This document shows positions 15,532 through 28,534 of a DNA stretch of 64,000 nucleotides, piece after piece; position 1 is the stretch's first letter; the number at the start of each line of letters is the position of its first letter. The notes below the pieces were generated by a model. It was not told the origin of the DNA. It saw only the letters and a list, made by a program, of their open reading frames with translations, and ran no database searches. A program made the position numbers and the translations under genes. Origin of the DNA: Mycolicibacterium austroafricanum (GTDB taxonomy: Bacteria > Actinomycetota > Actinomycetes > Mycobacteriales > Mycobacteriaceae); assembly GCF_902705885.1 (NCBI RefSeq), contig NZ_CACSIP010000008.1:56939-120938 (forward strand), read 5' to 3'.

Positions 15532-17433
15532 GTGGGTACAAGAGCGCTGGCCACCGGGAGCCAGATGGTGGCAGCGGCGCTGGTCGCCGCGGCGCTCGCC
15601 GTGGTGGCGCTGGCCGCCATCGCCCGGGTGGACTGGCCCGCCTACAACTCGTCGAACCAGCTGCACGCACTGACCACCGTCGGGCAGGTCGGCTGCCTGG
15701 TCGGCCTGCTGGCCGGCGGCTGGCTCTACCGGCGCGGGCGCGCCCACGTCGCGTGGCTCGCCTCGACGGTGTTCCTGTCGGCGTTCTCCGTCGTCACGCT
15801 CGCGATGCCGTTGGGCGCGACCAAGCTGTACCTGTTCGGCATCTCGGTGGACCAGCAGTTCCGCACCGAGTACATGACCCGCTTCGCCGAATCACCGGCG
15901 CTCAACGACATGACCTACATCGGGTTGCCGCCGTTCTACCCTCCGGGATGGTTCTGGATCGGTGGCCGGCTGGCCGACCTGACCGGAACCCCGGCGTGGG
16001 AGATGTTCAAACCGTGGTCGATCATCTCGATCACGATCGCCATCGTGCTGGCTTTCGTGTTGTGGGCCAACATGATTCGCTTCGAATACGCATTGGTGGT
16101 CTCGGCCGCCACCGCGGCGGCAGCCTTGGCGTACACCCCCGCCGAGCCGTACGCGGCCGTCATCGCGGTGCTGCTGCCGCCGGTGTTCGTGCTCGCCTGG
16201 TCGGGGCTCCGTGGCCGGACCCACCCCGGCGAGCCGGGTATCAGGCCGAGCGGCGGCTGGGCCGCGGTGGTAGCCACCGGTCTGTTCCTCGGTGTCGCCG
16301 CGCTGTCCTACACGCTGCTGTTCGGCTATGCCGCGTTCACCCTGGCGATCATGGCGGTGCTACTCGCCGTGTCACGCAGGAAGTTCGAACCGCTGCTGCG
16401 GCTGCTGACTATCGCGGCCATCTCCGGTCTGCTCGCCCTCATCGGCTGGGGCCCCTACCTGCTCGCCGCGGCGCGAGGCGAGCGCGCCGCGAGCGGCACC
16501 GCTCAGCACTATCTTCCCGTCGACGGCGCCCAGCTGGCATTCCCGATGCTGCAGTTCACCCTGCTGGGGGCCCTGTGCATGTTGGGCACGCTGTGGCTGG
16601 TGATCTACGCACGCTCCTCCACCCGCGCTGGCGCGCTGGCCGTGGCGGTGCTGGCGGTGTACGCCTGGTCCCTGCTGTCCATGCTCACCACGCTGGCCGG
16701 CACCACGCTGCTGTCGTTCCGGCTGCAGCCGACCCTGACGATCCTGCTGACCGCGGCGGGAGCCTTCGGCTTCATTGAGGCGACACGCGCGCTCGCGGCG
16801 CGGGTCCGCGCCGAGAACGCGGGCAGGGTCGTCGCCGTCGCCACCGCGGTCGGCACGCTCGGTGCGGTCACCTTCAGCCAGGACATCCCCGACGTGCTGC
16901 GCTCCGACATCGTCGTCGCCTACACCGACACCGACGGCTACGGACAACGCGCCGACCGTCGCCCGCCGGGGGCGGCGCAGTACTACGCGGAGATCGACGA
17001 CCGGATCCGCGAGGTGACCGAGCGCCCGCGCTCCGAAACCGTCGTCCTGACCGCTGACTACAGCTTCCTGTCCTACTACCCCTACTACGGCTTCCAGGGG
17101 CTGACCTCCCACTACGCCAACCCGCTCGCGCAGTTCGAGAAGCGTGCCGAGGCCATCGAGAGCTGGTCGGTGCTGTCTGATCCCGACGAGTTCATCGCCG
17201 CGCTGGATGCGCTGCCCTGGGAGCCGCCGTCGGTGTTCCTGATGCGTCGCGGCGGCACCGGGGACTCCACCGACACCTACACACTGCGCCTCGCCGAGGA
17301 CGTCTATCCGAACCAGCCCAATGTGCGCCGGTACCACGTCGCACTGGACGCTGCGCTGTTCGAGGATCCCCGGTTCGACGTGACAACCATCGGGCCGTTC
17401 GTACTGGCCATCCGCAAGCCAATTAGCATCTAG
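15532..17433 (+). CDS. aftA: galactan 5-O-arabinofuranosyltransferase AftA
   Basis: A 633-residue polytopic GT-C enzyme that places the first arabinofuranose on the galactan, using decaprenylphosphoryl-arabinose in the periplasm. About ten or eleven membrane segments fill the first two thirds. The family segments [39 protein letters not shown] and [16 protein letters not shown] sequences are present, with acidic residues in the first periplasmic loop. The soluble C-terminal domain starts around residue 460 and contains [16 protein letters not shown] and [14 protein letters not shown]. The GTG start at 15532 lies 3 bases after dprE2. It leads into embC, 4 bases downstream. Ortholog of Rv3792. 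Confidence 0.96.
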   Translation: MGTRALATGSQMVAAALVAAALAVVALAAIARVDWPAYNSSNQLHALTTVGQVGCLVGLLAGGWLYRRGRAHVAWLASTVFLSAFSVVTLAMPLGATKLYLFGISVDQQFRTEYMTRFAESPALNDMTYIGLPPFYPPGWFWIGGRLADLTGTPAWEMFKPWSIISITIAIVLAFVLWANMIRFEYALVVSAATAAAALAYTPAEPYAAVIAVLLPPVFVLAWSGLRGRTHPGEPGIRPSGGWAAVVATGLFLGVAALSYTLLFGYAAFTLAIMAVLLAVSRRKFEPLLRLLTIAAISGLLALIGWGPYLLAAARGERAASGTAQHYLPVDGAQLAFPMLQFTLLGALCMLGTLWLVIYARSSTRAGALAVAVLAVYAWSLLSMLTTLAGTTLLSFRLQPTLTILLTAAGAFGFIEATRALAARVRAENAGRVVAVATAVGTLGAVTFSQDIPDVLRSDIVVAYTDTDGYGQRADRRPPGAAQYYAEIDDRIREVTERPRSETVVLTADYSFLSYYPYYGFQGLTSHYANPLAQFEKRAEAIESWSVLSDPDEFIAALDALPWEPPSVFLMRRGGTGDSTDTYTLRLAEDVYPNQPNVRRYHVALDAALFEDPRFDVTTIGPFVLAIRKPISI

Positions 17434-17437
17434 CCCC

Positions 17438-20400
17438 GTGGTCCGAGAGCCGAGTAACCACCGCACTGCGCGGCTCATCGCGATAGTCGCCGGGTTGCTG
17501 GGCACGGTGCTGGCCGTCGCCACCCCGCTGCTGCCCGTCAACCAGACCACCGCCGAGCTCAACTGGCCGCAGAACGAGACGCTGACCAGCGTCGACGCCC
17601 CGCTGATCGGGTACGTCGCCACCGACCTGCAGGTCAGCGTGCCGTGCAGCGTCGCCGCCGGTCTGGACCGGCCCGGCCGCACCGTGCTGCTGTCCACCGT
17701 CCCCAAGCAGGCCCCCAACGCCATCGACCGTGGCCTGCTCATCGAGCGGGTGAACAACGACCTTCTCGTCATCGTCCGCAACACGCCGGTGGTCAGCGCC
17801 CCGCTGAGTGAGGTGCTCAGCCCGGCGTGTGAGGAACTGACCTTCACTGCGCGCGCCGACAAGGTGACCGGCGAGTTCGTCGGCCTCACCCAGGGGCCCG
17901 ACAGTGACGAGCCGGACGCGCCGTTGCGCGGTGAGCGCAGCGGCTACGACTTCCGCCCCCAGATCGTCGGGGTGTTCACCGACCTGTCCGGTCCCGCCCC
18001 GCCGGGGCTGCAGTTCTCGGCCACCGTCGACTCGCGCTACAGCACCTCCCCGACCGTGCTGAAGCTGCTCGCGATGATCATCGGCGTCGCAATGACGGTC
18101 ATCGCGCTGGGCGCACTGCACGTGCTGGACCAGGCCGACGGAATGCGGCACCGGCGTTTCCTGCCGTCGCGGTGGTGGTCGATGTCGCCGTTGGACGGGG
18201 TCGTCACCGCCGTGCTGGTGTGGTGGCACTTCGTCGGCGCCAACACCGCCGACGACGGCTACATCCTGACGATGGCCCGGGTGTCCGAGAACGCCGGCTA
18301 CATGGCGAACTACTACCGCTGGTTCGGCACCCCCGAGGCGCCGTTCGGCTGGTATTACGACCTGCTGGCGCTGTGGGCGAATGTCAGCACCACCAGCGTG
18401 TGGATGCGGCTGCCGACACTGCTGATGGGGCTGGCCTGCTGGTGGGTGATCAGCCGTGAGGTCATCCCCCGGCTGGGCTCCGCGGTCAAACACAGTCGGC
18501 CGGCGGTGTGGACGGCTGCCGGGTTGTTCCTCGCGTTCTGGTTGCCGTTGAACAACGGCCTGCGCCCGGAACCGATCATCGCGCTGGGCATCCTGCTGAC
18601 GTGGTGTTCGGTCGAGCGGGGGGTGGCCACCAGCAGGCTGCTGCCGGTCGCGGTGGCCATCATCATCGGCGCGCTGACATTGTTCTCCGGCCCCACCGGC
18701 ATCGCGGCCATCGGCGCCCTGCTTGTCGCCATCGGCCCGTTGAAAACCATTGTGGCGGCCCACACGTCGCGGTTCGGCTACGCAGCGCTGCTCGCGCCGA
18801 TCGCCGCCGCCGGCACGGTCACGATCTTCCTGATCTTCCGTGATCAGACCCTGGCAGCCGAACTGCAGGCCAGCAGCTTCAAGTCGGCCGTCGGCCCGAG
18901 CCTGGCCTGGTTCGACGAGCACATCCGCTATTCGCGACTGTTCACCACCAGCCCGGACGGGTCGGTGGCCCGTCGCTTCGCGGTGCTGACGCTGCTGCTC
19001 GCGCTGGCGGTCTCGGTGGCGATGTCGTTGCGCAAGGGCAGGATTCCCGGCACCGCGCTGGGTCCCAGCCGCCGCATCATCGGGATCACCATCATTGCGT
19101 TCCTGGCGATGATGTTCACCCCCACCAAGTGGACCCACCACTTCGGCGTGTTCGCCGGGCTGGCCGGATCACTCGGCGCGCTGGCCGCGGTCGCCGTCTC
19201 GGCGGCGGCGATGCGGTCGCGCCGCAACCGCACGGTGTTCGCCGCCGCGGTGTTGTTCGTCACGGCGCTGTCGTTCGCGACGGTGAACGGCTGGTGGTAC
19301 GTCTCGAATTTCGGTGTGCCGTGGTCGAATGACTTCCCGCAGTGGCAGGTCGGCTTCACCAGCATGCTGCTCGGCCTCGCATTGCTCACCCTGCTGGTGG
19401 CCGCCTGGTTCCACTTCTCGGGCCGCGGCGATGCACCGCCCAACGGGGGCCAGCGCCGGTGGCGGGGCATCGGCCAGGCGCCGTTGGCGACGGCCACGTG
19501 GGCGCTGGTGATCTTCCAGGTGGTGTCACTCACGGTGGCGATGACCGGCCAGTACCCAGCGTGGACCGTCGGCCGGTCCAACCTGGAGTCCCTGGCCGGC
19601 AAGACATGCGGCATGGCCGAGGACGTCCTGGTGGAACAGGACCCCAACGAGGGCCTGCTGACGCCGATCGGGGTGCCGGTCGGTGAAGCTCTGGGCTCTG
19701 CCACCTCCGGCACCGCAGTCGGCTTCAGCCCCAACGGAATCCCCTCCGACGTGTCCGCCGATCCGGTGATGGAGGAATCCGGCGCAGGCAACTTCGCCGA
19801 CACCGGGAGCGGGGTGGCCACCGAGACCGAGGCCGGCACCGAGGGCGGGACCACTGCCGCCGCAGGAGTCAACGGTTCGCGAGCCCGCCTGCCCTACGGC
19901 CTCGACCCGGAACGCGTCCCGGTGATGGGCAGCTGGCGCAGCGGCACCCAGCAACCGGCGAGCCTGCAGTCGGCGTGGTTCCAGCTGCCCGCGGCGTGGA
20001 ACGAGGACGACAGGTCGGACTCGCTGCTCGTGGTGTCGGCGGCCGGGCGGTTCGACAACGGTGAGGTCGTCGTGGAATGGGCCGGCGCCGAGGGCGACGA
20101 ACCGGAAGGCCGGATGGACCTGATCGACGTCGGCGCTGCTCCGGCGTGGCGCAACCTTCGCGCGCCGTTGTCGACGATCCCGGCCGACGCGACCCGGATC
20201 CGCGTGGTCGCCACCGACGACGACCTGAGCCCACAGCACTGGATCGCGCTCACCCCGCCCCGGATCCCGGTGCTGCGCACCCTCCAGGACGTCGTCGGCT
20301 CGACGGACCCGGTACTCCTCGACTGGCTGGTGGGCCTGGCGTTCCCCTGCCAACGCCCGTTCGACCACCGCAACGGCGTCATCGAGGTGCCGCAGTGGCG

Positions 20401-20656
20401 CATCCTGCCCGACCGGTTCGGCGCCGAGGCGAACTCGCCGGTGATGGACTACCTGGGCGGCGGCCCGCTCGGCATCACCGAACTCCTGCTGCGCACCAGC
20501 ACCGTCCCGACGTATCTGAAGTACGACTGGTTCCGGGACTGGGGCGCCCTACAGCGACTGACCCCCTATTACCCTGACGCCGAACCAGCACGATTGGATC
20601 TCGGTTCGGCGACGCGAAGCGGCTTGTGGAGCCCAGCGCCGCTGCGTCTCAGCTAG
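17438..20656 (+). CDS. embC: arabinosyltransferase EmbC (lipoarabinomannan)
   Basis: A 1072-residue GT-C arabinosyltransferase; the family member in this first position of the cluster extends the arabinan of lipoarabinomannan. The N-terminus ([20 protein letters not shown]) is the first membrane helix. The catalytic motif is [14 protein letters not shown], with Asp272-Asp273. The substrate region NNGLRPEP and the [11 protein letters not shown] loop follow, and a carbohydrate-binding C-terminal domain begins near residue 720. The GTG start at 17438 is 4 bases after aftA. A Gly/Thr/Glu-rich stretch near residues 785-810 is variable. EmbA starts 20 bases downstream. Ethambutol acts on this family. 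Confidence 0.96.
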   Translation: MVREPSNHRTARLIAIVAGLLGTVLAVATPLLPVNQTTAELNWPQNETLTSVDAPLIGYVATDLQVSVPCSVAAGLDRPGRTVLLSTVPKQAPNAIDRGLLIERVNNDLLVIVRNTPVVSAPLSEVLSPACEELTFTARADKVTGEFVGLTQGPDSDEPDAPLRGERSGYDFRPQIVGVFTDLSGPAPPGLQFSATVDSRYSTSPTVLKLLAMIIGVAMTVIALGALHVLDQADGMRHRRFLPSRWWSMSPLDGVVTAVLVWWHFVGANTADDGYILTMARVSENAGYMANYYRWFGTPEAPFGWYYDLLALWANVSTTSVWMRLPTLLMGLACWWVISREVIPRLGSAVKHSRPAVWTAAGLFLAFWLPLNNGLRPEPIIALGILLTWCSVERGVATSRLLPVAVAIIIGALTLFSGPTGIAAIGALLVAIGPLKTIVAAHTSRFGYAALLAPIAAAGTVTIFLIFRDQTLAAELQASSFKSAVGPSLAWFDEHIRYSRLFTTSPDGSVARRFAVLTLLLALAVSVAMSLRKGRIPGTALGPSRRIIGITIIAFLAMMFTPTKWTHHFGVFAGLAGSLGALAAVAVSAAAMRSRRNRTVFAAAVLFVTALSFATVNGWWYVSNFGVPWSNDFPQWQVGFTSMLLGLALLTLLVAAWFHFSGRGDAPPNGGQRRWRGIGQAPLATATWALVIFQVVSLTVAMTGQYPAWTVGRSNLESLAGKTCGMAEDVLVEQDPNEGLLTPIGVPVGEALGSATSGTAVGFSPNGIPSDVSADPVMEESGAGNFADTGSGVATETEAGTEGGTTAAAGVNGSRARLPYGLDPERVPVMGSWRSGTQQPASLQSAWFQLPAAWNEDDRSDSLLVVSAAGRFDNGEVVVEWAGAEGDEPEGRMDLIDVGAAPAWRNLRAPLSTIPADATRIRVVATDDDLSPQHWIALTPPRIPVLRTLQDVVGSTDPVLLDWLVGLAFPCQRPFDHRNGVIEVPQWRILPDRFGAEANSPVMDYLGGGPLGITELLLRTSTVPTYLKYDWFRDWGALQRLTPYYPDAEPARLDLGSATRSGLWSPAPLRLS

Positions 20657-20676
20657 CTCGCCTACCATCGAGCCTC

Positions 20677-23600
20677 GTGCCTGACCGGACTGCCCGCCTC
20701 GTCGCGATCGTCGCCGGGTTGCTGGGGATGGCGTTGTGCGCACTTGCGCCGCTGCTGCCGGTCAACCAGACGACAGCCACGATTCAGTGGCCGCAAGGTG
20801 TCGACAGCGACGGCAACATCGACAGCGTCACCGCCCCGCTGGTGTCGGGTGCTCCCCGGTCGCTGGACGCCGTCATCCCGTGCCAGGCCGTGGCCACTCT
20901 GCCCGACGACAGCCAACTGGTGTTCTCCACCATTCCCCCCGGCGGCATCGAGGCCGGACGCAACGGCCTGTTCGTACGCGCCTACGCCGACGTCGTCGTC
21001 GTGGCATTCCGCGACTCGGTCGCCGCCGTGGCGCCGCGGGAGGCCGTGGAGTCCGGAGCGTGCAGCGAAATCCACATCTGGGCGAACGTCGGCGAGGTGG
21101 GTGCCGACTTCGTCGGCATTCCCGGTGCCGCCGGGACCCTCGCCGCGGAGAAGAAGCCTCAGGTCGCGGGCCTCTTCACCGAACTGGAGGTGCCGGCAGA
21201 CTTCGGAGCCGCCCCGGCGGCGACATCGGGCACCCGGGTGTCCGCCACCGTCGACGTCGACACCCGGTTCATCACCTCTCCCACCGCGCTCAAGCTCGCG
21301 GTGATGGTTCTCGGCGCCGCCTGCGTGGTGGCGTCGATCGTGGCCCTGGTGCTGCTGGACCGCACCGCGGGTCGAAGCCCGCCCAGGCAGGGCCGGCGCA
21401 GACACGCCGGCCTGTCGACGTGGCTCGCCGACACCGGGGTGATCGGGGTGCTGCTGGTGTGGCACTTCGTCGGCCCGCAATCGTCGGACGACGGATACAA
21501 CCTGACCATCGCCCGGGTGTCCAGCGAGGCCGGCTACATCACGAACTACTACCGGTTCTTCGGCACCTCCGAGGCGCCCTTCGACTGGTATCAGACCGTC
21601 CTGTCCCAGCTGGCGTCGATCAGCACCGCGGGCATCTGGATGCGGCTGCCCGCCACCGCGGCCGCCGTCGGCACCTGGCTGATCCTGAGCCGCTGGGTGC
21701 TGCCACGCCTCGGCGGACGTCTGGCCCGCAACCGGGTGGCGGTCTGGACCGCCGGCGCGGTGTTCCTCGCCGCGTGGCTGCCGTTCAACAACGGTCTGCG
21801 TCCCGAACCGCTGATCGCGTTCGGGCTGATCGCCGTGTGGATGCTCGTGGAGATCACGGTGGGGTCGCGTCGGCTGGCTCCCGTCGCGGCCGCGATCGTC
21901 GTCGCGGTGTTCTGTGTGACCCTGGCGCCGCAGGGCCTGGTCGCGCTGGCACCGCTGCTGGTCGGCGGACGCGCTATCACCCGCATCATCGCCGAGCGCC
22001 GCGTGGCCGGTGGAACGGCGGCCGCGCTGGCCCCACTGGCCACGTTCCTGGCGTCGGCGTCGCTGATCTTCGTCGTGGTGTTCCGCGACCAGACGTTGGC
22101 GACGGTCGCCGAGTCGGCCCGCATCAAGTACGTCGTCGGCCCGACCATCCCGTGGTACCAGGAGTTCCTGCGCTACTACTTCGTGATGGTCGAGGACAGC
22201 GTGGACGCGTCGCTGACCCGACGCTTCTCCGTGCTGGTCCTGCTGCTGTGCCTGTTCGGCCTGCTGGTGGTGCTGCTACGCCGCGGCACCGTGCCCGGTG
22301 CGGTCAACGGCCCGGTGTGGCGGCTGACCGGGGCCACCGCGATCGGCCTGCTGCTGTTGTTCTTCACACCGACCAAATGGGGGGTTCAGTTCGGCGTCTT
22401 CGCCGGGGTGGCGGGCGCCCTCGGCGCGGTCACGGCGTTCGCATTCGCCCGGGTCGGCCTGCACAGCCGCCGGAATCTGGCGCTGTACGTGACCGCCCTG
22501 CTGTTCGTGCTGGCATGGGCGAACGCCGGGATCAACGGCTGGTTCTACGTCGGCAACTACGGGGTGCCGTGGTTCGACCGGCAACCGGTGATCTTCGGTT
22601 TCCCCGTCACCACGATCTTCCTGTTGCTGGCGATCGCGTGCGGCCTGCTCGCCGGCTGGCTGCACTTCCGGATGGACTACGCCGGGCACACCGAGGTCGC
22701 CGACACCGGGCGCAACCGGGCGCTGGCGTCCACCCCGCTGCTGGTGGTGGCCACCATCATGGTGGTGTTGTCGGTCGGTTCGATGCTCAAGGCCACCGCC
22801 GGCCGCTACCCGGTGTACACCTCCGGCGCGGCGAACCTGTCCGCGCTGCGGTCAGCCCTCACCGGATCGACGCCACCCAGCTGCGCGATGGCCGACGCGG
22901 TGCTGGTCGAGCCCGACACCAATGCCGGTATGCTGCAACCGGTTCCGGGCCAGCAGTTCGGCGAGTACGGGCCGCTGGGCGGCGAGGACCCGGTGGGATT
23001 CACCCCCAACGGCGTCAGCGACACGCTGGAACCCGCCGAACCCGTGGCGGCCAATCCCGGTTTGGTGAACTCCGACGGACCGGTCGACAAACCGAACATC
23101 GGGATCGCGTACGCGGCAGGCACCGGCGGTGGCTACGGCCCAGAGGGCGTCAACGGATCCCGGGTGTTCCTGCCGTTCGGTTTGGACCCGGACCGCACCC
23201 CGGTGATGGGCAGCTACGACGAGAACACCCTGGCGGCCGAGGCGACCTCGGTCTGGTACCAGCTGCCCCCCCGCACCCCGGACCGGCCGCTGGTGAGCGT
23301 CGCCGCCGCGGGCGCCATCTGGTACTACGAGGAGGACGGCGAGTTCAGCTACGGGCAATCGCTGAAGCTGCAGTGGGGTGTGCGCCGGCCCGACGGTTCC
23401 TATGAGGCGCTCAACGAGGTGCAGCCGATCGACATCTTCCCGCAGACGGCCTGGCGCAACCTGCGCTTCCCGTTGTCCACAGCACCGGCGGAGGCCAACG
23501 TGGCGCGTATCGTCGCCGACGACCCGAACCTCTCCGACGACCAGTGGTTCGCGTTCACCCCGCCGCGGGTGCCGGTGCTGCAGACCGCGAGCGAGTTCCT

Positions 23601-23973
23601 GGGCACCGAGACCCCGGTGCTGATGGACATCGCCACCGCCGCGAACTTCCCCTGCCAGCGGCCGTTCGCCCAACACCTGGGGGTGGCCGAACTCCCGGAG
23701 TACCGGATCCTGCCGAACTTCAAGCAGCTGGTGTCCTCGTCGAACCAGTGGCAGTCGGCCGACGACGGTGGGCCCTTCCTGTTCATCCAGGCACTGCTGC
23801 GGACGTCGACGATCCCGACGTATCTGCGTGACGACTGGTACCGCGACTGGGGCTCGATCGAGCGCTACACCCGGGTGGTGCCCAGTGCCGAGGCGCCCGA
23901 CGCCACGATCGAGGAAGGGTCCAAACGGGTGTTCGGCTGGAGTCGCGGCGGACCGATCAGGGCGCTGCCGTGA
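20677..23973 (+). CDS. embA: arabinosyltransferase EmbA (arabinogalactan)
   Basis: A 1098-residue GT-C arabinosyltransferase that works with EmbB to build the branched hexa-arabinoside ends of arabinogalactan. It opens with [20 protein letters not shown]. The catalytic motif is [14 protein letters not shown], followed by [15 protein letters not shown] and [14 protein letters not shown]. Residues after about 730 form the periplasmic carbohydrate-binding part, which contains [16 protein letters not shown] sequence and [12 protein letters not shown] chose the GTG at 20677 because the upstream in-frame ATG at 20626 lies inside embC and its leader is not family-like. The stop overlaps the embB start (GTGA), so the EmbA-EmbB partners are coupled. 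Confidence 0.96.
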   Translation: MPDRTARLVAIVAGLLGMALCALAPLLPVNQTTATIQWPQGVDSDGNIDSVTAPLVSGAPRSLDAVIPCQAVATLPDDSQLVFSTIPPGGIEAGRNGLFVRAYADVVVVAFRDSVAAVAPREAVESGACSEIHIWANVGEVGADFVGIPGAAGTLAAEKKPQVAGLFTELEVPADFGAAPAATSGTRVSATVDVDTRFITSPTALKLAVMVLGAACVVASIVALVLLDRTAGRSPPRQGRRRHAGLSTWLADTGVIGVLLVWHFVGPQSSDDGYNLTIARVSSEAGYITNYYRFFGTSEAPFDWYQTVLSQLASISTAGIWMRLPATAAAVGTWLILSRWVLPRLGGRLARNRVAVWTAGAVFLAAWLPFNNGLRPEPLIAFGLIAVWMLVEITVGSRRLAPVAAAIVVAVFCVTLAPQGLVALAPLLVGGRAITRIIAERRVAGGTAAALAPLATFLASASLIFVVVFRDQTLATVAESARIKYVVGPTIPWYQEFLRYYFVMVEDSVDASLTRRFSVLVLLLCLFGLLVVLLRRGTVPGAVNGPVWRLTGATAIGLLLLFFTPTKWGVQFGVFAGVAGALGAVTAFAFARVGLHSRRNLALYVTALLFVLAWANAGINGWFYVGNYGVPWFDRQPVIFGFPVTTIFLLLAIACGLLAGWLHFRMDYAGHTEVADTGRNRALASTPLLVVATIMVVLSVGSMLKATAGRYPVYTSGAANLSALRSALTGSTPPSCAMADAVLVEPDTNAGMLQPVPGQQFGEYGPLGGEDPVGFTPNGVSDTLEPAEPVAANPGLVNSDGPVDKPNIGIAYAAGTGGGYGPEGVNGSRVFLPFGLDPDRTPVMGSYDENTLAAEATSVWYQLPPRTPDRPLVSVAAAGAIWYYEEDGEFSYGQSLKLQWGVRRPDGSYEALNEVQPIDIFPQTAWRNLRFPLSTAPAEANVARIVADDPNLSDDQWFAFTPPRVPVLQTASEFLGTETPVLMDIATAANFPCQRPFAQHLGVAELPEYRILPNFKQLVSSSNQWQSADDGGPFLFIQALLRTSTIPTYLRDDWYRDWGSIERYTRVVPSAEAPDATIEEGSKRVFGWSRGGPIRALP

Positions 23974-26900
23974 GTGAGCCTGCGAACGAACCGAAGACCC
24001 TGAGTGATGTGAAGCTTGCACGTTGGGTCGCCACGATCGCGGGGCTGCTGGGCTTCGTGCTGGCAGTCGCCACGCCACTGCTGCCGGTCACCCAGACCAC
24101 GGCGACGCTGAACTGGCCGCAGCAAGGGCAACTGAACAACGTCACCGCCCCCCTGATCTCCCAGGCGCCGGTGAACCTGACCGCCACGGTGCCCTGCGAG
24201 GTCATCGCGACGATGCCCGAAGACGGTGGCCTGGTCCTGGGCACCGCGCCGGCCGAGGGCCGCGACGCCGCGCTGAACGCGATGCTGGTCAACGTCACCG
24301 AGACCCGTGTTGACGTGATCGTCCGCAACGTCGTGGTGGCCAGTGTGGACCGCGACCGCATCACCGGGCCGCCGGGCTGCTCCCGGCTCGAGATCACGTC
24401 GTCGCTGGAGGGCACCTACGCCGAGTTCGTCGGGCTGACCCAGATCTCCGGCGAGGACGCCGGCGAGCCCCAGCGCACCGGTTTCCCCGACCCGAACCTG
24501 CGGCCCGCGATCGTCGGTGTGTTCACCGACCTGACCGGCCCGGCGCCCCCGGGACTGGAGTTCGAGGCCGGCATCGACACCCGCTTCACCACGCACCCGA
24601 CGGCGCTGAAGCTGATCGCGATGCTGTTGGCGGTGGTCTCGACCGTCGTGGCGCTGCTGGCGCTGTGGCGACTGGACCGGCTCGACGGGCGGCGGATGCG
24701 CCGCTTCATCCCGTCACGGTGGCGGACGGTCGGGCCTGTCGACGGGGTCGTGGTCGGCGGGTTCGCGCTCTGGTATGTCATCGGCGCCAACTCGTCGGAC
24801 GACGGTTACATCCTGGGCATGGCCCGGGTGGCGGACTACGCCGGCTACATGTCGAACTACTTCCGCTGGTTCGGCAGCCCGGAGGACCCGTTCGGCTGGT
24901 ACTACAACGTGCTGGCGCTGATGACACGGGTGAGCGATGCGAGCATCTGGATCCGGCTGCCGGATCTGATCTGTGCGCTGGTGTGCTGGCTGCTGCTGTC
25001 GCGGGAGGTGCTGCCCCGGCTGGGACCCGCGGTCTCGGGAAGCAAGGCGGCGATGTGGGCCGCCGGGCTGGTGCTGCTGGCGGCGTGGATGCCGTTCAAC
25101 AACGGGTTGCGGCCCGAAGGCCAGATCGCCACCGGCGCACTGATCACCTACGTGCTGATCGAGCGGGCCATCAGCTCGGGCCGGCTGACGCCCGCGGCGC
25201 TGGCGATCACCACCGCCGCGTTCACGCTCGGCATCCAGCCCACCGGTCTGATCGCGGTCGCGGCGCTGGTGGCCGGCGGCAGGCCGATCCTGCGGATCCT
25301 GGTGCGACGCCGCCGGTCCGTCGGCACCTGGCCGCTGGTGGCGCCGCTGCTGGCGGCGGGCACGATCGTGCTGACCGTGGTGTTCGCCGACCAGACACTC
25401 GCAACGGTGTTGGAAGCCACCAGGATTCGCACCGCGATCGGCCCCAGCCAGGAGTGGTTCACCGAGATCCTGCGCTACTACTACCTGATCCTGCCGACCA
25501 CCGACGCCGCGATCTCCCGGCGGTTCGCGTTCCTGTTCACCGTGCTGTGCCTGTTCCCCGCACTGTTCATCATGTTGCGGCGCAAGCGCATTCCCGGCGT
25601 GGCTCGCGGTCCGGCGTGGCGGCTGATGGGTGTCATCTTCGCCACGATCTTCTTCCTGATGTTCACCCCCACTAAGTGGATCCATCACTTCGGGCTGTTC
25701 GCGGCGGTCGGTGGCGCGATGGCGGCGCTGGCGACGGTGCTGGTGTCGCCGGTGGTGCTGCGCTCAGCACGCAACCGGATGGCGTTCCTGTCGCTGGTGT
25801 TCTTCGTGCTGGCGATGTGTTTCGCATCGACCAACGGCTGGTGGTACGTCTCCAACTTCGGGGCCCCGTTCAACAATTCGGTACCGCAACTCGGCGGGGT
25901 GACGGTCAGCACCATGTTCATGGCGCTGTTCGTGATCGCAGCACTGTGGGCGTTCCGGCTGCATCTCACGTCCCGGCACGACTCGCGGGTCGTCGACAAG
26001 CTCACTGCCGCACCGATACCGATCGCCGCCGGCCTGATGGTGGTGGTGTTCGTGGCCTCGATGGTCATCGGCGTGGTGCGCCAGTACCCGACCTACTCCA
26101 ACGGATGGGCCAATGTGCGGGCCTTCGTCGGGGGCTGCGGCATGGCCGACGACGTGCTCGTCGAGCCCGACTCCAACGACGGGTTCCTGCAGCCTGCCGC
26201 CGGCGATTACGGCCCGCTGGGCCCACTCGGCGGGACCGACCCGGAGGGCTTCTCGCCCAACGGTGTTCCCGACCGGATCATCGCCGAAGCGATCCGGCTC
26301 AACACTCCACAGCCCGGCACCGACTACGACTGGAACCAGCCGCGGGAACTTTCCGAGCCCGGGGTCAACGGCTCGACCGTGCCGCTGCCCTACGGCCTCG
26401 ACCCCGAGCAGGTCCCGGTGGCCGGAACGTATTCCACTGGCGCTCAAGAGGAGAGCCGACTGGCCTCGGCGTGGTACGAGCTGCCCGCCGCCGAAGACGC
26501 GCACCCACTCGTGGTGATCACCGCGGCCGGCACGATCTCCGGGCGCAGCGTCACCGATGGCGTCCGCTCCGGTGAGACGGTGGAACTCGAGTACGCCCGC
26601 CGCGGACCCGACGGAGCCCTCGAGCCGGCCGGCCGGGTCAGCCCGTTCGACATCGGCCCGACGCCGTCGTGGCGCAATCTGCGTTACCCGCGCGACCAGA
26701 TCCCCGCTGACGCCGTCGCGGTCCGGGTGATCGCCGAGGACCTGTCGCTGAGCCAGGGCGACTGGGTGGCTGTCACGCCGCCCCGCGTGCCCGAGTTGCG
26801 TTCGGTGCAGGAGTACATCGGTTCCGAGCAGCCGGTCCTGCTGGACTGGGCGGTCGGCCTCGCGTTCCCCTGCCAGCAGCCGATGCTGCACGCCAACGGC

Positions 26901-27182
26901 GTCACCGAGGTGCCGAAGTTCCGCATCTCGCCTGACTACTTCGCCAAGCTGCAGAGCACCGACACCTGGCAGGACGGCGTGAACGGCGGCCTGCTGGGCA
27001 TCACCGACCTGCTGCTGCGGGCGTCGGTGATGTCGACCTACCTGTCCCAGGACTGGGGTCAGGACTGGGGGTCGCTGCGCCGATTCGACACGATCGTCGA
27101 CGCCGAACCCGCCGAGATCGCACTGGGTTCGACCACCCATTCAGGGCTGTGGTCTCCGGGGCCGATCCGGATCGGGCCCTGA
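23970..27182 (+). CDS. embB: arabinosyltransferase EmbB (arabinogalactan, ethambutol target)
   Basis: A 1070-residue GT-C arabinosyltransferase, partner of EmbA. The catalytic motif is [19 protein letters not shown], with Asp277-Asp278 and Met284. Met284 aligns with M. tuberculosis Met306, the main ethambutol-resistance position. The other resistance sites also have the susceptible residue: the Gly of RPEGQIATG and the Gln of GPSQEWFTE. The protein is shorter than the M. tuberculosis one mainly because a cytoplasmic insert before the catalytic loop is missing. The GTG start at 23970 overlaps embA. The gene ends 2 bases before the convergent kinase gene, with no terminator between. Confidence 0.97.
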   Translation: MSEPANEPKTLSDVKLARWVATIAGLLGFVLAVATPLLPVTQTTATLNWPQQGQLNNVTAPLISQAPVNLTATVPCEVIATMPEDGGLVLGTAPAEGRDAALNAMLVNVTETRVDVIVRNVVVASVDRDRITGPPGCSRLEITSSLEGTYAEFVGLTQISGEDAGEPQRTGFPDPNLRPAIVGVFTDLTGPAPPGLEFEAGIDTRFTTHPTALKLIAMLLAVVSTVVALLALWRLDRLDGRRMRRFIPSRWRTVGPVDGVVVGGFALWYVIGANSSDDGYILGMARVADYAGYMSNYFRWFGSPEDPFGWYYNVLALMTRVSDASIWIRLPDLICALVCWLLLSREVLPRLGPAVSGSKAAMWAAGLVLLAAWMPFNNGLRPEGQIATGALITYVLIERAISSGRLTPAALAITTAAFTLGIQPTGLIAVAALVAGGRPILRILVRRRRSVGTWPLVAPLLAAGTIVLTVVFADQTLATVLEATRIRTAIGPSQEWFTEILRYYYLILPTTDAAISRRFAFLFTVLCLFPALFIMLRRKRIPGVARGPAWRLMGVIFATIFFLMFTPTKWIHHFGLFAAVGGAMAALATVLVSPVVLRSARNRMAFLSLVFFVLAMCFASTNGWWYVSNFGAPFNNSVPQLGGVTVSTMFMALFVIAALWAFRLHLTSRHDSRVVDKLTAAPIPIAAGLMVVVFVASMVIGVVRQYPTYSNGWANVRAFVGGCGMADDVLVEPDSNDGFLQPAAGDYGPLGPLGGTDPEGFSPNGVPDRIIAEAIRLNTPQPGTDYDWNQPRELSEPGVNGSTVPLPYGLDPEQVPVAGTYSTGAQEESRLASAWYELPAAEDAHPLVVITAAGTISGRSVTDGVRSGETVELEYARRGPDGALEPAGRVSPFDIGPTPSWRNLRYPRDQIPADAVAVRVIAEDLSLSQGDWVAVTPPRVPELRSVQEYIGSEQPVLLDWAVGLAFPCQQPMLHANGVTEVPKFRISPDYFAKLQSTDTWQDGVNGGLLGITDLLLRASVMSTYLSQDWGQDWGSLRRFDTIVDAEPAEIALGSTTHSGLWSPGPIRIGP

Positions 27183-27184
27183 GT

Positions 27185-28516
27185 TCAGGGCGAGGAGTCG
27201 TTCGCGCCGGGATTCGTGTTCTCCTGCAGGATGTCGTGGTGGCAGTCCACCTGGGCCTTGCCCGTCTGCTCCATGCACACCAGGACCGGCGCCGCGGTGC
27301 CCGGCGCACCTGTGGGGTGGGCGATCTCGCCCGGATACAGCGACCAGAGCGGGGCGCCCGACGACGACAGCCGCGCGCAGTACGCCGGGTCGCCGGCCTC
27401 GGTCACCCCGGCGGCGCCCAGGGTCGCGCAGTCGGCGCCGACGACGATCACCGGTAGCGCCACGCTGCCGGTCGCGGAGTTCGGCTGTGCGGTTTGGGTG
27501 GCCGGACGGCGCTCGTAGAACACCAGGAACGCCGCCGCGGTGACCGCCAGGGCCGCCAACGCCAGCGCCAGCACCGCCGGCGTCCGGCGCCGGGTGCGCG
27601 GCGGGGCCGCGCTCTTCGCATGGCGAGGACCGGTCGGAGCGACGGCGGGCATCGTCGCGTCGACGTCGGCCGCGCGGACCCCGGTCCGGTTTCCCAGTGC
27701 CCGGGCGAAATCCACACAGTGTTCGAAGCGGTCGGCCGGCGATTTGGCCAACGCCTTCTCGAAAACGCCTCCCAGGAAAGACAGTTCGGGTCGGGACACC
27801 CCGATCTGCGGCGGCTTGGCGGTCAGATGCTGGCTGATGACGATCGCCGGGTTCGAATGCTGGAACGGCGGAGATCCGGTCAGCAGCTGGTACGCGGTGG
27901 CCGCCAGGGCGTACTGGTCGGCGCGGCCGTCGATCCGCTCGTCGGCGGTCAGCTGCTCCGGCGCCGAGTATGCGACAGTTCCCACGGTCATGTTGGTGCC
28001 GGTGAGGTTGCTGATCTCGCCGACCCTGCGGGCGATCCCGAAGTCCGCCAACATGATCCGCTCGTCAGCGGTCTCGGGCTCGGCGATCAGGATGTTGGCC
28101 GGCTTCACATCGCGGTGCAGCAGGCCGCGCTGATGGGCGTAGTCGAGCGCCTCCCCCACCGCGGTCACGATGCGGACCACCAGGTCCGGCGGCATCCCCC
28201 GCGGATACCGCTCGGTGAGCAGGCGCGCGGCGTCGGTGCCCTCGACATGGTCCATCGAGATCCACAGCCGGCCCTCGTGGTCACCGCGGTCGTGCACCGC
28301 GACGATGTGCGGGTGCCACAGCGTGGCAGCGATGTCGGCTTCCCGGTTGAACCGCTCTCGGTACTCGCTGTCAGCGCAGACCGTCACCGACAACACCTTC
28401 AGCGCATCGTGGCGTGGCAGCCGCGGGTGCTTGGCCAGATACACCTCACCCATGCCGCCGGAGCCGAGCATCCGCACGATGGTGTAGCCCGCGATCACCT
28501 CGCCGTCGGTCAGCAT
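27185..28516 (-). CDS. transmembrane Ser/Thr protein kinase (PknF/PknJ-like)
   Basis: A 443-residue receptor kinase. Residues about 10-270 are the kinase domain: the glycine loop LGSGGMGEVYLA at 17-28, Lys40 in ALKVL, the catalytic loop LLHRDVKPANILI, DFGIARRVG, and APEQLTADERIDGRADQYAL. A juxtamembrane basic stretch (RTRRRTPA) leads to one membrane helix (VLALALAALAVTAAAFLVF). The outer domain of about 100 residues has four cysteines, in GADCATL, AYCARL, VLVCMEQ and VDCHHD, and WSLYPGEIAHPT, a pattern I associate with mycobacterial kinase sensor domains. It is the last gene of the run that begins at fadD32, 18 bases after the small gene upstream. Substrates are unknown; the setting suggests wall-synthesis enzymes. 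Confidence 0.92.
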   Translation of the reverse strand: MLTDGEVIAGYTIVRMLGSGGMGEVYLAKHPRLPRHDALKVLSVTVCADSEYRERFNREADIAATLWHPHIVAVHDRGDHEGRLWISMDHVEGTDAARLLTERYPRGMPPDLVVRIVTAVGEALDYAHQRGLLHRDVKPANILIAEPETADERIMLADFGIARRVGEISNLTGTNMTVGTVAYSAPEQLTADERIDGRADQYALAATAYQLLTGSPPFQHSNPAIVISQHLTAKPPQIGVSRPELSFLGGVFEKALAKSPADRFEHCVDFARALGNRTGVRAADVDATMPAVAPTGPRHAKSAAPPRTRRRTPAVLALALAALAVTAAAFLVFYERRPATQTAQPNSATGSVALPVIVVGADCATLGAAGVTEAGDPAYCARLSSSGAPLWSLYPGEIAHPTGAPGTAAPVLVCMEQTGKAQVDCHHDILQENTNPGANDSSP

Positions 28517-28534
28517 GGCCGGGCAGCGCGACGG

